From CAIKZZ01 sp035524595 (lineage in GTDB: Bacteria; Pseudomonadota; Gammaproteobacteria; Steroidobacterales; Steroidobacteraceae), in the NCBI GenBank assembly GCA_035524595.1, contig DATKOP010000046.1, positions 1 to 30,323 on the forward strand: DNA of 30,323 nt, given 5' to 3'. How positions within the stretch are numbered: position 1 is the stretch's first letter; each line of letters opens with the position of its first letter. The notes beneath the pieces were generated by a model, which saw only the letters and a list, made by a program, of their open reading frames with translations, did not search any database and was not told where the DNA came from. A program made the translations under genes and the position numbers. Shown here piece by piece: positions 1 through 6,760 of the stretch.

Positions 1-1902
1 GTCGAATGCCGGATCGCTGTTGAATTCCGAGAACCATCCGATCCTGGCGAGGCGCGCGCGCTCGAGCCAGTCGATGGCCGCCTTGGAATCACCGCGGGCA
101 GCGTACACCTGGGCCGCGAAATACGGCCGGTACGGATCGTCGCTCGCGAGCAGCGCACGCAGCGCGGCATCTTCCGCCTGCCGATCGCCGCGGACGTGCG
201 CGATCAGGGCCTGACAGGAGGATCGCATCGACGCCACGGGCTCGAGGGTGCTCGCTCGGAGCGCCTCCTCCAGTTCGCCGTTCCAGAGCAGCGCGTACGC
301 CAGGTAGTAGTGCCCCCACCGGGCATTCGGGCTGAGGTCGAGCATCCTTCGCGCCTGCTGAACGGCCTCCGCAGGGCGTTTGGCCGCAACCAGCGTGAAG
401 GCGAGGCCCCCAAGGGCGGACGGGTTGATGGGGTCCCACTCGAGAACCGCCTGGTAATAGCGAAGCGCATCGCTCGTCTTGCCCAGGGCTCTCGCGAGTC
501 TGCCCTTGCCATAGACCGCGCGCGCGTTGTTCGGCTCGAGCGCGAGCGCCTTGTCGAACTCCTCATCGCCGAGCGCCCAATCGAAACCGAGCAGCGACTC
601 GCACCACCCTCGGGTCGCGTGGGCCGAGGCGAGGTTCGGGCCAACCTCGACCGCGTGGCGCGCCGCGCTCGCGCAGCCGGCGTAGTTCTGTGGCGTCGTC
701 CAGATCTGGGCCCACGCGAGCTCCGCCCAGGCGAGCGCGTAGTCCGGGTCCTCGTTCAGGGCCTGCTGATACTTGGATATGGCGCGCTCGGCGTCGCCCG
801 GGCCCGAGCGCTCCACCAGGAATCGTCCCTCCAGAAGCAGATTGTGGGCTGCATCGCTCCGGGTCAGTGCCTGGTCGAGAGCACTCGATTCCAGCAATCT
901 GGCCTTCAGAGCCAGGACGACCTCGCTGGCAATCTCGTCCTGAACCCTGAAGACATCGCTGATGGGGCGGTCGTAGCGCTGCGACCAGCGCTGTGCGCCG
1001 TCCGCAACCGACAGGAGCTTGACGTCGATCCGCAGTCGATCGCCGGATCGACGGACGCTGCCCTCGAGGACGTTGGCGACGGAGAGCTTCTGCCCGATCG
1101 CGGCGACGTCCTCGCCATTGCCCTTGAACCGAAACGCCGAGGTGCGGGAGATCACCCGCAGCTGGGGGATCTGCGCCAGGCGGTCGATGAGTTCCTCGGC
1201 CATGCCATCGCTGAAGTACTCCTGGTCGTGCTTCTCGCTCATGTCCGCGAAGGGCAGCACGACAATCGACTTGTCGGCCGCAGCGACCGCCGTCGTTCTC
1301 GGGCCCGCCGAATAGTGGCGCGCGAGGAGCCAGCCCGTCGCGGCGATGGCGACCGCAGCCAGTGCAATGGCGCCGGCCGCCGCCCGTCCGGTCCATCGCA
1401 TCCGAACGGCCGGCCGGGTGGCGCCGGCCTCCCCGGCATGCGAAGACGCTTGGGCAGCGCTGCCTGGCCCGGTCGCGGCCAGCAATGCGGCGATTCTCGC
1501 GACGAACGCAGGCGAGGTCTCGCCGCCCGCCAGACGCGTCCACTGCACCCGTCGGAACGAGTCGGGCGTTTGCGCGCCGCGCTCGCGCGTGTCGTCCACC
1601 ACGACCGGCACCAGGAAAGCCCTGCCGTCGGCCATGTCGAGCATGCGATCGGCCGCGAGGTGCCATTCGCGTCGAAAGTACCCCTCCAGCCTCGCTTCCG
1701 TGGCACGCGACACCAGCGGCATGAACAGCACGCAGTCCTGGATTTGCTGCCGGATCTTGTGATCCCAGGCATCGCCGCTGCGCAGCTCGCTCCGGTCGAA
1801 CCAGACCTCGATGCCGGCGGCGGTCAGGGCATCGGCAATCCGCTGGGCGGCCTCCGAATCCTCGGAGGCATAGCTCAGGAAGACAGCCCTGGAGATCGCC
1901 AC
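1..1902 (-). CDS. TIR domain / TM / TolB-like / TPR protein (C-terminus cut by window edge)
   Basis: The frame is open from a GTG at 1902 to base 1, giving 634 residues without a stop. An in-frame TAA lies 13 codons upstream with no ATG between, so GTG is the best start. Residues 1-135 form a TIR domain (start VFLSYASEDSE, then RREWHLA with Glu79 where TIR NADases keep their catalytic Glu). One membrane segment is at about 172-195. Residues 211-335 resemble the TolB-like/FlgO-like N-domain that precedes TPRs in many bacterial signalling proteins (SIVVLPFADMS, EYFSDGMAEELIDRL, VLEGSVRR). The rest is TPR repeats. A cytosolic TIR head tethered to the membrane with a periplasmic TolB/TPR part is the inferred topology. 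Function could be signalling, defence or protein scaffolding. Codon bias is slightly looser than in the biosynthetic genes. The domain order is confident; the biological role is not known. Confidence 0.88.
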   Translation of the reverse strand, partial: MAISRAVFLSYASEDSEAAQRIADALTAAGIEVWFDRSELRSGDAWDHKIRQQIQDCVLFMPLVSRATEARLEGYFRREWHLAADRMLDMADGRAFLVPVVVDDTRERGAQTPDSFRRVQWTRLAGGETSPAFVARIAALLAATGPGSAAQASSHAGEAGATRPAVRMRWTGRAAAGAIALAAVAIAATGWLLARHYSAGPRTTAVAAADKSIVVLPFADMSEKHDQEYFSDGMAEELIDRLAQIPQLRVISRTSAFRFKGNGEDVAAIGQKLSVANVLEGSVRRSGDRLRIDVKLLSVADGAQRWSQRYDRPISDVFRVQDEIASEVVLALKARLLESSALDQALTRSDAAHNLLLEGRFLVERSGPGDAERAISKYQQALNEDPDYALAWAELAWAQIWTTPQNYAGCASAARHAVEVGPNLASAHATRGWCESLLGFDWALGDEEFDKALALEPNNARAVYGKGRLARALGKTSDALRYYQAVLEWDPINPSALGGLAFTLVAAKRPAEAVQQARRMLDLSPNARWGHYYLAYALLWNGELEEALRASTLEPVASMRSSCQALIAHVRGDRQAEDAALRALLASDDPYRPYFAAQVYAARGDSKAAIDWLERARLARIGWFSEFNSDPAFD

Positions 1903-1916
1903 GATGCCCCGCCCGG

Positions 1917-2261
1917 ATGGAGAGACCGGGGAGTCAGCTTAGCCGATCCGGGTTGGCCGCTCTTGAAGGGGCGGTCTGGCGGCTCCGAAGCGCCAGGCGT
2001 CGGCCACGACCAGAGGCGTTCGCTGCGCTGGTCGCGGGCGGCTCGTGCGGCTGCCGCGGGACCGTCACGCACCGGGCGGGCGAGGCATCGCGCACGATCA
2101 TCGTCTTCGGGCAGCGGACCGTTGACCGCGGCACACCGCTGCTCGTCGAGGTCGGTCACTTCACGCTCGGCAACGGCGGCTACGTCGACCCGGCCGCGAA
2201 ACGCGCCGGGAAGCCGGCGACCACCCTCGTGCTGACACCGCCGGGCTCCGCGCCGAAGTGA
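1917..2261 (+). CDS. Uncertain ORF or gene remnant of unknown function
   Basis: An ATG frame of 114 codons starts 14 nt from the divergent TIR gene. The last 75 codons (from about 2034) have the G/C-ending third positions of real genes here and read as a plausible soluble domain (RTIIVFGQRTVDRGTPLLVE, then VEVGHFTLGNGGYVDPAAKR). The first 40 residues are Arg-rich and look non-coding. This suggests the 3' end of a gene whose 5' part was lost, possibly when the TIR gene was inserted. I do not recognise the family. It may also be a chance frame. Confidence 0.3.
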   Translation: MERPGSQLSRSGLAALEGAVWRLRSARRRPRPEAFAALVAGGSCGCRGTVTHRAGEASRTIIVFGQRTVDRGTPLLVEVGHFTLGNGGYVDPAAKRAGKPATTLVLTPPGSAPK

Positions 2262-2297
2262 ACGGCCGGCCGCGCGGCGCGCGCTGGCAGCGCGCGG

Positions 2298-2864
2298 TCA
2301 GCGACGGGTGTCGGGCGAGGGTGCGTCGCCCGCCGCCCGGCGGTCGGACGGCGTGGCCGGCCAGGGCGCGTCCAGCCACTCGTGCAGCGCGGCGACGAGC
2401 GCCGGGCTCGCCGCGAAGTACCTGAGCTCGCCGCCGCCGCGGATCTCGAGGTACTGCGCGCTGAGATCGCCCGGCGCGGCGGCGGCGAGCGTGGCGGTGG
2501 CCGGCGTGACGCGCCCGCGCGCGGCCCCGGGCCCCGAGAACGTCGCCGGGCCGAAGGCTTCGGCGAACGCCCTGAGATTCTCGCGGATGAGTCCGATCTG
2601 CTTCGCGTCGCTCGACTCGTTCGCGACCACGCGGCGGATGCCGCCGCTCGCGGTCTTGGTCACGACCTGATTGACCGCGCCCGCATCGAAGCTCTCGCTC
2701 GCGTCACCGGGCGCGGGCGCATCCTCGCGCTGCTTCTGCACCTGCGGTTGGCCCGCGTGGCCGCGCTCGCCCGCGGCGGCGCCTTGGGTCGCGATGCCGA
2801 GCACGGCGAGCGCGAGCAGCCGCGACGCCAGGCTCGCGGTGCCGCCGGCGCGCACCTCAGGCAT
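2298..2864 (-). CDS. Conserved exported protein (family often misnamed aspartate carbamoyltransferase)
   Basis: This is a 188-residue protein with an N-terminal hydrophobic signal segment (LASRLLALAVLGIATQGAAA). The mature part has the blocks TKTASGGIRRVVAN, IGLIRENLRAFAEAF, FSGPGAARG and YLEIRGGGELRYFAASPALVAALHEWLDA. From memory this pattern belongs to a widespread small exported family that databases sometimes label aspartate carbamoyltransferase; no carbamoyl-phosphate or aspartate binding motifs of ATCase are present, so that name should not be carried over. Its start overlaps the end of the upstream 66-aa membrane protein gene by 8 nt, so the two are probably translationally coupled. 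Function is unknown; an envelope location is inferred. Confidence 0.75.
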   Translation of the reverse strand: MPEVRAGGTASLASRLLALAVLGIATQGAAAGERGHAGQPQVQKQREDAPAPGDASESFDAGAVNQVVTKTASGGIRRVVANESSDAKQIGLIRENLRAFAEAFGPATFSGPGAARGRVTPATATLAAAAPGDLSAQYLEIRGGGELRYFAASPALVAALHEWLDAPWPATPSDRRAAGDAPSPDTRR

Positions 2865-3057
2865 CGCGTGGCGCGCCTGCGGCCGCGTCGTCGGTCGCGG
2901 CTGGCGGAGCTGCGGCGGTATCCGGCGCGCCGCCCTCGGCGAGCGCGCGCGCCGCGCGGATGCCGAGCACCGCGGCCAGCATCAGCCAGATCAGGCCGTC
3001 GCGCAGGACGACCAGCACGGCGTGCACGGCGGGCGTCATCACGAGGCGTGCGGGCAC
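2857..3057 (-). CDS. Small single-pass membrane protein
   Basis: A 66-residue protein has one strongly hydrophobic segment (AVLVVLRDGLIWLMLAAVLGI) followed by an Ala/Pro/Asp-rich tail. Its stop codon lies 8 nt inside the next gene (exported protein, start 2864), which points to coupled expression and a shared role at the membrane. There is no recognisable domain. The start is the first ATG of the frame; an internal ATG at codon 7 is also possible and would shorten the N-terminus. It is supported mainly by the overlap and the clean membrane segment. Confidence 0.55.
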   Translation of the reverse strand: MPARLVMTPAVHAVLVVLRDGLIWLMLAAVLGIRAARALAEGGAPDTAAAPPAATDDAAAGAPRDA

Positions 3058-3201
3058 GCGCGCTGGCCGGCGACGGAAAGGCGGGTGACGGCGATGCGGC
3101 GCGGCTGCATGCAGGCTTCCTCGACTCGGCCCGGGATCGCCACGCTACGCCGGCTGGCGTCGCGGTTGAAGACGTCTTGACGCGACGATCGGTGCGTTGC
3201 G

Positions 3202-3275
3202 TGCAAAGAAGTGTCGGCGGCGCCGGGCCGCGGCGCGCATCGCCGCGCCGCCGTCGCCGCCGACACTTCTTTGCA
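3202..3275. repeat. 21-bp perfect inverted repeat (long hairpin) in a gene-free stretch
   Basis: The arms at 3202-3222 and 3255-3275 are perfect reverse complements over 21 bp, beginning TGCAAAGAAGTGTCGG. The 32-nt loop can form an inner GC hairpin (CGGCGCG / CGCGCCG). It lies in the 311-nt gap (3058-3368) between the divergent membrane-protein and Spy-like genes. No T-tract follows either arm, so a normal intrinsic terminator is not supported. A 10-bp palindrome AAGACGTCTT lies just left at 3169-3178. Nothing else is recognisable in the gap. Confidence 0.85.
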
Positions 3276-3368
3276 GAATCCTCACCGGGCGCGCGTCAAC
3301 CTCAGCCCGGCACCCGCGTTACGCGCACCACTCGCAGGACCCGGGGAAGTTCTCGGCCGCCACCGACG

Positions 3369-3863
3369 ATGACGCGACACCCGCATTCCGCCGCGCGCCT
3401 CACCGTCATGATCACGCCGTCGGTGCTCTACGGCGGCACGATCTGCCGGGCCTCGCGCGCCGGCGCGCGCGCGGTCGAGGACTGTTACGACCGCGACACA
3501 CGCGGATACCGGGAATTCCTGCGCGCGCTCGCGGCGCTCGGGGTGACGGCGGCGCAGCGCGCCGCGATCGAGGCGGCGGTCGCGGCGGCGAAGCCCGCGC
3601 TCGATGCGCTGGTGGCGACGCTGCGCGAGACGCGCACCGCGCTCGAGCGGCTGAGCCCCGCGGACCCGCGCTACGCCGCGCTCGCGGCCGCCGAGCAGAG
3701 CCAGCTGCTCGGCCGCACGCTCGCGGCCGCGGCGCTGCGCGAGCGCATCCACGCGGTGCTGACGCCCGCGCAGCGCGAGGCCGTGCCCGCCGTGCTCGCC
3801 GCCGACCGCGCCGCGCGCGACGCGCGCCGTGCGCGCGCCCGCCCGCGCGCGCCGCGCTGCTGA
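3369..3863 (+). CDS. Spy/CpxP-like (LTXXQ) protein lacking an obvious signal peptide
   Basis: This 164-residue protein is almost entirely helical and Ala/Arg/Glu-rich. It carries an LTPAQ motif at 131-135 and a degenerate VTAAQ at 59-63, separated by about 70 residues, as in Spy/CpxP-type periplasmic chaperone or metal-sensor proteins. The helix between them (IEAAVAAAKPALDALVATLR) fits the same fold. The N-terminus (MTRHPHSAARLTVMITPSVL) is not a good signal peptide, so either the start is wrong, the signal region is damaged, or the protein is not exported. A second in-frame ATG is at 3408. It ends in a very basic tail (ARARPRAPRC). Membership of the LTXXQ group is an inference from motif and helix pattern. 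Confidence 0.55.
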   Translation: MTRHPHSAARLTVMITPSVLYGGTICRASRAGARAVEDCYDRDTRGYREFLRALAALGVTAAQRAAIEAAVAAAKPALDALVATLRETRTALERLSPADPRYAALAAAEQSQLLGRTLAAAALRERIHAVLTPAQREAVPAVLAADRAARDARRARARPRAPRC

Positions 3864-3954
3864 TGGCGGCCTGCCGCCAAAAGGCCGCGGTCCGGCGCCG
3901 AGGCGCCCGCGTCCCCGCGTCGTGCCCCGGCCCCGCCACGGAGACTCCGCCGCC

Positions 3955-5391
3955 ATGAACGACCTGCGCCCGTGCCTGCGTCCGCTCGTTGCCGCCGTCG
4001 CCTCTGCCTGGCTCGCCGCCTGCGGCGGTGGCGGCTCGGGGTCGCTCGGCTCGAGCACGCCACCGCCGCCGGCGTCGTCGGATGCCTTCACGTGGGTCGC
4101 GGGCGCGAGCACCGCCGGCGCCGCGGGCAGCTACGGCACCGAGGGCACGGCCGCCGCCGCCAACACGCCCGGCGCGCGCAACGGCCCCGCCGGCTGGCGC
4201 GACGCGGCCGGGAACCTCTGGCTCTTCGGCGGGCTCGGCTACGACGGCAGCGGCGCGGGCGGCGATCTCAACGACCTGTGGCGGTTCAGTCCCGTCTCCG
4301 GGCAGTGGACCTGGGTGGGCGGTGCGTCGAGCGTGAACGGCAAGGGCATCTACGGCACGCAGAACGCGACCGCGGCCGCCAACACCCCCGGTGCGCGCGA
4401 GTCCGCGGTCACCTGGGTCGATGCCGCCGGCACCGTCTGGCTGTTCGGCGGCGCCGGCTACGACTCGGCCGGCGCGAGCGGCGCGCTCAGCGACCTGTGG
4501 CAGCTCGATCCCGCGAGCGCGCAGTGGACCTGGGTGGGCGGTGCGTCGACCGTCAACGCGACCGGCGCCTACGGGGTCCTGGGCGTGGCCGCCCCCGGCA
4601 ACGCGCCGGGTGCGCGCGAGGTCGCGGCCTCCTGGCTCGACGGCTCCGGCAACCTGTGGCTCTTCGGCGGCGTCGGCTACGACGGGGTCGGCGGCTCCGG
4701 CGATCTCAACGACCTCTGGGTCTACAGCCCGTCCACGGGCCAGTGGACCTGGGTCAGCGGCGCGCAGACGGCGAACGCGGTCGGCGTGTACGGCACGCGC
4801 GGCACGCCCGCCGCCGGCAACGCGCCGGGCGCGCGCTACGCGGCGATCGCGTGGACCGACGCTGCCGGCAACCTGTGGCTGCTCGGCGGCTCGGGCTACG
4901 ACTCCGCCGGCACCAACGGCAGCCTCAGCGACCTGTGGGAGTTCAGCCCGTCCTCGGGCCAGTGGACCTGGGTCGGCGGCAGCGCCTTCGCCAACACGCC
5001 CGGCAGCTACGGCACGCAGGGCACGGCCGCCGCCGGCAACTGGCCGGGCGGGCGCGAGGCGGCGGCGGCGGCGACCGACGCGTCCGGCAACCTGTGGCTC
5101 TCGGGCGGCGTCGGCTTCGACGGCAACGGCACGAGCGGCTACCTCGGCGACCTGTGGAAGCTCGACGCCACGAGCGGCCAGTGGACCTGGATCGCGGGCG
5201 CGGCGGTCGCGAACGTCGTCGGCGTCTACGGCACGCAGGGCAGCGCGACCACCGCGACGATCCCGGGCGGCCGCTTCGGCGGCCACGCCTGGTTCGACGC
5301 GACCGGCGCGCTGTGGCTGTTCGGCGGGCAGGGCATCGACGGCACCGGCGCGGTCGGCGTGCTCAACGACCTGTGGAAGTACGCGCCGTAG
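3955..5391 (+). CDS. Lipoprotein with six kelch-like repeats
   Basis: The protein has 478 residues. It starts at the ATG after a purine-rich ACGGAGA at 3938-3944, and has a lipoprotein signal (LVAAVASAWLAAC, lipobox LAAC with Cys at about residue 22) followed by a Gly/Ser linker. The body is six 73-residue repeats, each with TWVxG, YGTxGTAA, PGAR, GNLWLFGGxGYD and DLWxxxPxSGQW. The LFGG(x)GYD and DLW-W blocks are those of kelch / galactose-oxidase-type propellers, so a six-bladed beta-propeller on the outer membrane or cell surface is inferred. No enzymatic residues are evident. It stands alone in its strand between the Spy-like gene and a convergent DsbA-like gene. Confidence 0.85.
   Translation: MNDLRPCLRPLVAAVASAWLAACGGGGSGSLGSSTPPPPASSDAFTWVAGASTAGAAGSYGTEGTAAAANTPGARNGPAGWRDAAGNLWLFGGLGYDGSGAGGDLNDLWRFSPVSGQWTWVGGASSVNGKGIYGTQNATAAANTPGARESAVTWVDAAGTVWLFGGAGYDSAGASGALSDLWQLDPASAQWTWVGGASTVNATGAYGVLGVAAPGNAPGAREVAASWLDGSGNLWLFGGVGYDGVGGSGDLNDLWVYSPSTGQWTWVSGAQTANAVGVYGTRGTPAAGNAPGARYAAIAWTDAAGNLWLLGGSGYDSAGTNGSLSDLWEFSPSSGQWTWVGGSAFANTPGSYGTQGTAAAGNWPGGREAAAAATDASGNLWLSGGVGFDGNGTSGYLGDLWKLDATSGQWTWIAGAAVANVVGVYGTQGSATTATIPGGRFGGHAWFDATGALWLFGGQGIDGTGAVGVLNDLWKYAP
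4087..5388 (+). repeat. Six in-frame tandem repeats with a constant 219-bp period
   Basis: The anchor CAGTGGACCTGG recurs at 4303, 4522, 4741, 4960 and 5179, each exactly 219 bp apart. The first unit's TGGGTC at 4093 lies 219 bp before its counterpart at 4312. The last unit is four codons short at the stop. Units differ mainly by substitution, with no indels, which indicates duplication followed by divergence under length constraint. Confidence 0.95.
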
Positions 5392-5407
5392 GCCGCGCAC
5401 CGCGGCC
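5391..5407. terminator. GC hairpin between convergent genes
   Basis: GGCCGCG at 5391-5397 and CGCGGCC at 5401-5407 form a 7-bp stem with a 3-nt loop. It lies between the stop of the kelch lipoprotein gene and the convergent stop of the DsbA-like gene. There is no T-run, so it may act as a weak or bidirectional terminator or only block 3' decay. Confidence 0.35.
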
Positions 5408-5415
5408 GCGCCGGC

Positions 5416-5961
5416 TCAGTCGCCGAGCGCGGACTTGACCGCCGCAAACAGGTCCCGGAGCCCGCCGCTCACGTCCTGCACGACCCCGTCGACGAAGAAC
5501 GTCGGCGTCGCGCGCAGGTGGCTCAGGCGCCCGCCCTCCTGGTGCTCGCGCACGCGCTGCCGGTAGACCTCGTCGTCGAGCTCGGCCTTGAAGCGCGCGA
5601 GGTCGAGCTCGAGCCGCGCGGCGTAGCCGTCGAGGTGGCGGCGCGCGAGCTGCGGGGAGTGCGCGAGCAAGAGGTCGTGCATCGGCCAGAACCGGCCCTG
5701 CGCGCCCGCGGCCTCGGCCGCCTCGGCGGCCAGGAGCGCGTGCGGGTGCGCGTCCTCCTGCGGGAAGTGCCGGAACACGAACCTGAGCCGCGGCCCGTAC
5801 AGCGCGAGCAGCTGGCGCACCGCGGGCTCGGCGCCGACGCAGCTCGGGCACTCGAAGTCGCCGTACTCGACCACGGTGACCTCGGCGTCCACCGAGCCCA
5901 TGACGTGATCGAGCGGCTGGACCGGGACGGCGAGCGTGGCGGGCGCGCGGTTCGGGCTCAT
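5416..5961 (-). CDS. DsbA-family (thioredoxin-fold) thiol protein, CPSC active site, no signal peptide
   Basis: The protein has 181 residues from the ATG at 5961, which has GGAG 7 nt upstream; an earlier in-frame ATG at 6006 lacks support. The thioredoxin-fold core begins VTVVEYGDFECPSC with redox cysteines Cys38 and Cys41. The helical insert follows, and the cis-proline loop is ATPTFFVDG near the C-terminus. This matches the DsbA-like Thioredoxin_4 group, which includes cytosolic proteins and domains fused to Na+/H+ antiporters. There is no signal peptide or membrane segment, so a cytoplasmic location and a role in thiol-disulfide exchange are inferred. It is separated by 134 nt from the upstream flavodoxin-fold oxidoreductase gene, so co-transcription is possible. 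Confidence 0.85.
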   Translation of the reverse strand: MSPNRAPATLAVPVQPLDHVMGSVDAEVTVVEYGDFECPSCVGAEPAVRQLLALYGPRLRFVFRHFPQEDAHPHALLAAEAAEAAGAQGRFWPMHDLLLAHSPQLARRHLDGYAARLELDLARFKAELDDEVYRQRVREHQEGGRLSHLRATPTFFVDGVVQDVSGGLRDLFAAVKSALGD

Positions 5962-6095
5962 GGGGGCACTCCGTTGCGGCGACGGGGACGGGGCGGGCGG
6001 GCCCATCGTGCGGCCCGCGGCCGGCCGGCCGATCTTGCCACGAGGGCGCCGCCGGCACGAACCGCGTGCCGCTTCGGCGGGCGCGGGCGGGTGCC

Positions 6096-6683
6096 TCAGG
6101 CCGCGCGGGCGCCGAGGCGCCCGAGCTCCCTGAGCCAGCGGGCGCGCCGGGCCTCGGCCGCGTCCTCGATCGCGCCGATCACGGTCGCGCGCACCGGTGC
6201 GATGCCGACGAAGCCGAGGATGTTGCGCTCGAGGCTCTTGAGGCCGTGGGCGCGGTAGTACCAGCGGTAGAGGAGCGCCGGCATGCCCATGGTCACGACC
6301 ACGCGCGCCGAGCGCCCGGCGAGCAGGCGGCGCGGCAGGCCGCGCCCCCCGGCCGCGCCGATCGCGAAGCCCGGCCGGCAGACCTGCTCGAGGAAGGCCT
6401 TCAGCAGCGCCGGCATCGAGCCCATCCAGAGCGGGTAGACGATCACCCAGTGCCCGGCCCAGCCGAGCGTCTCCTGGCAGGCGCGGATCACCGGGGAGGG
6501 CGCCGCGCCGCGATAGTCGGCCGCGGTCCGCAGGAGCGGAAAGTCGAGCGTCGCGACCGTGATCCGCCGCACCTCGTGGCCGGCGGCGAGCGCACCGGCC
6601 TCGTAGGCGGCGGCGAGCGCGTGCCCGAAGCGCGCGCGGTCGGGGTCCGGGTGTCCGTCGATGATGGCGATGCGCCGCGCCAT
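6096..6683 (-). CDS. NAD(P)H-dependent oxidoreductase, flavodoxin fold (NQO1/MdaB/KefF type)
   Basis: The protein has 195 residues. The start has AGAGGAG six nt upstream. The N-terminal RRIAIIDGHPDPDRARFGHAL is the FMN/FAD phosphate-binding loop of the flavodoxin_2 family, and VIVYPLWMGSMPALLKAFLEQV is its hallmark dinucleotide/flavin block. The enzyme should carry out two-electron reduction of quinones or related acceptors with NAD(P)H in the cytosol. The later GMPALLYRWYYRAHG and GIAPVRATVIGAI segments fit the MdaB-like subgroup. It lies 77 nt downstream of the PAS histidine kinase gene on the same strand, so it may be part of that unit. The exact acceptor cannot be read from sequence. Confidence 0.88.
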   Translation of the reverse strand: MARRIAIIDGHPDPDRARFGHALAAAYEAGALAAGHEVRRITVATLDFPLLRTAADYRGAAPSPVIRACQETLGWAGHWVIVYPLWMGSMPALLKAFLEQVCRPGFAIGAAGGRGLPRRLLAGRSARVVVTMGMPALLYRWYYRAHGLKSLERNILGFVGIAPVRATVIGAIEDAAEARRARWLRELGRLGARAA

Positions 6684-6760
6684 GGCCGCTCCTCTGCCGC
6701 GCGCCGCGACGCTACGCGCCGGCGCGTCGCGCCCCATCCGCGGATTCCGCAGCGGCGCCC

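Noticed and set aside
2298..2864. Aspartate carbamoyltransferase
   Set aside because: Only a database habit for this family; no ATCase motifs, and the protein has a signal peptide.
3197..3958. A plus-strand frame overlapping the Spy-like gene
   Set aside because: It is in another frame, Arg-rich, without motifs; the overlapping frame has the LTPAQ motif.
4087..5388. Regular repeats as a possible CRISPR array
   Set aside because: They are 219 bp, in frame and code for kelch-like blades, with no spacers.
3412..5400. A long minus-strand open frame opposite the Spy-like and kelch genes
   Set aside because: It is an antisense shadow of very GC-rich coding DNA, with Ala/Arg/Gly-rich low-complexity translation and no domain.
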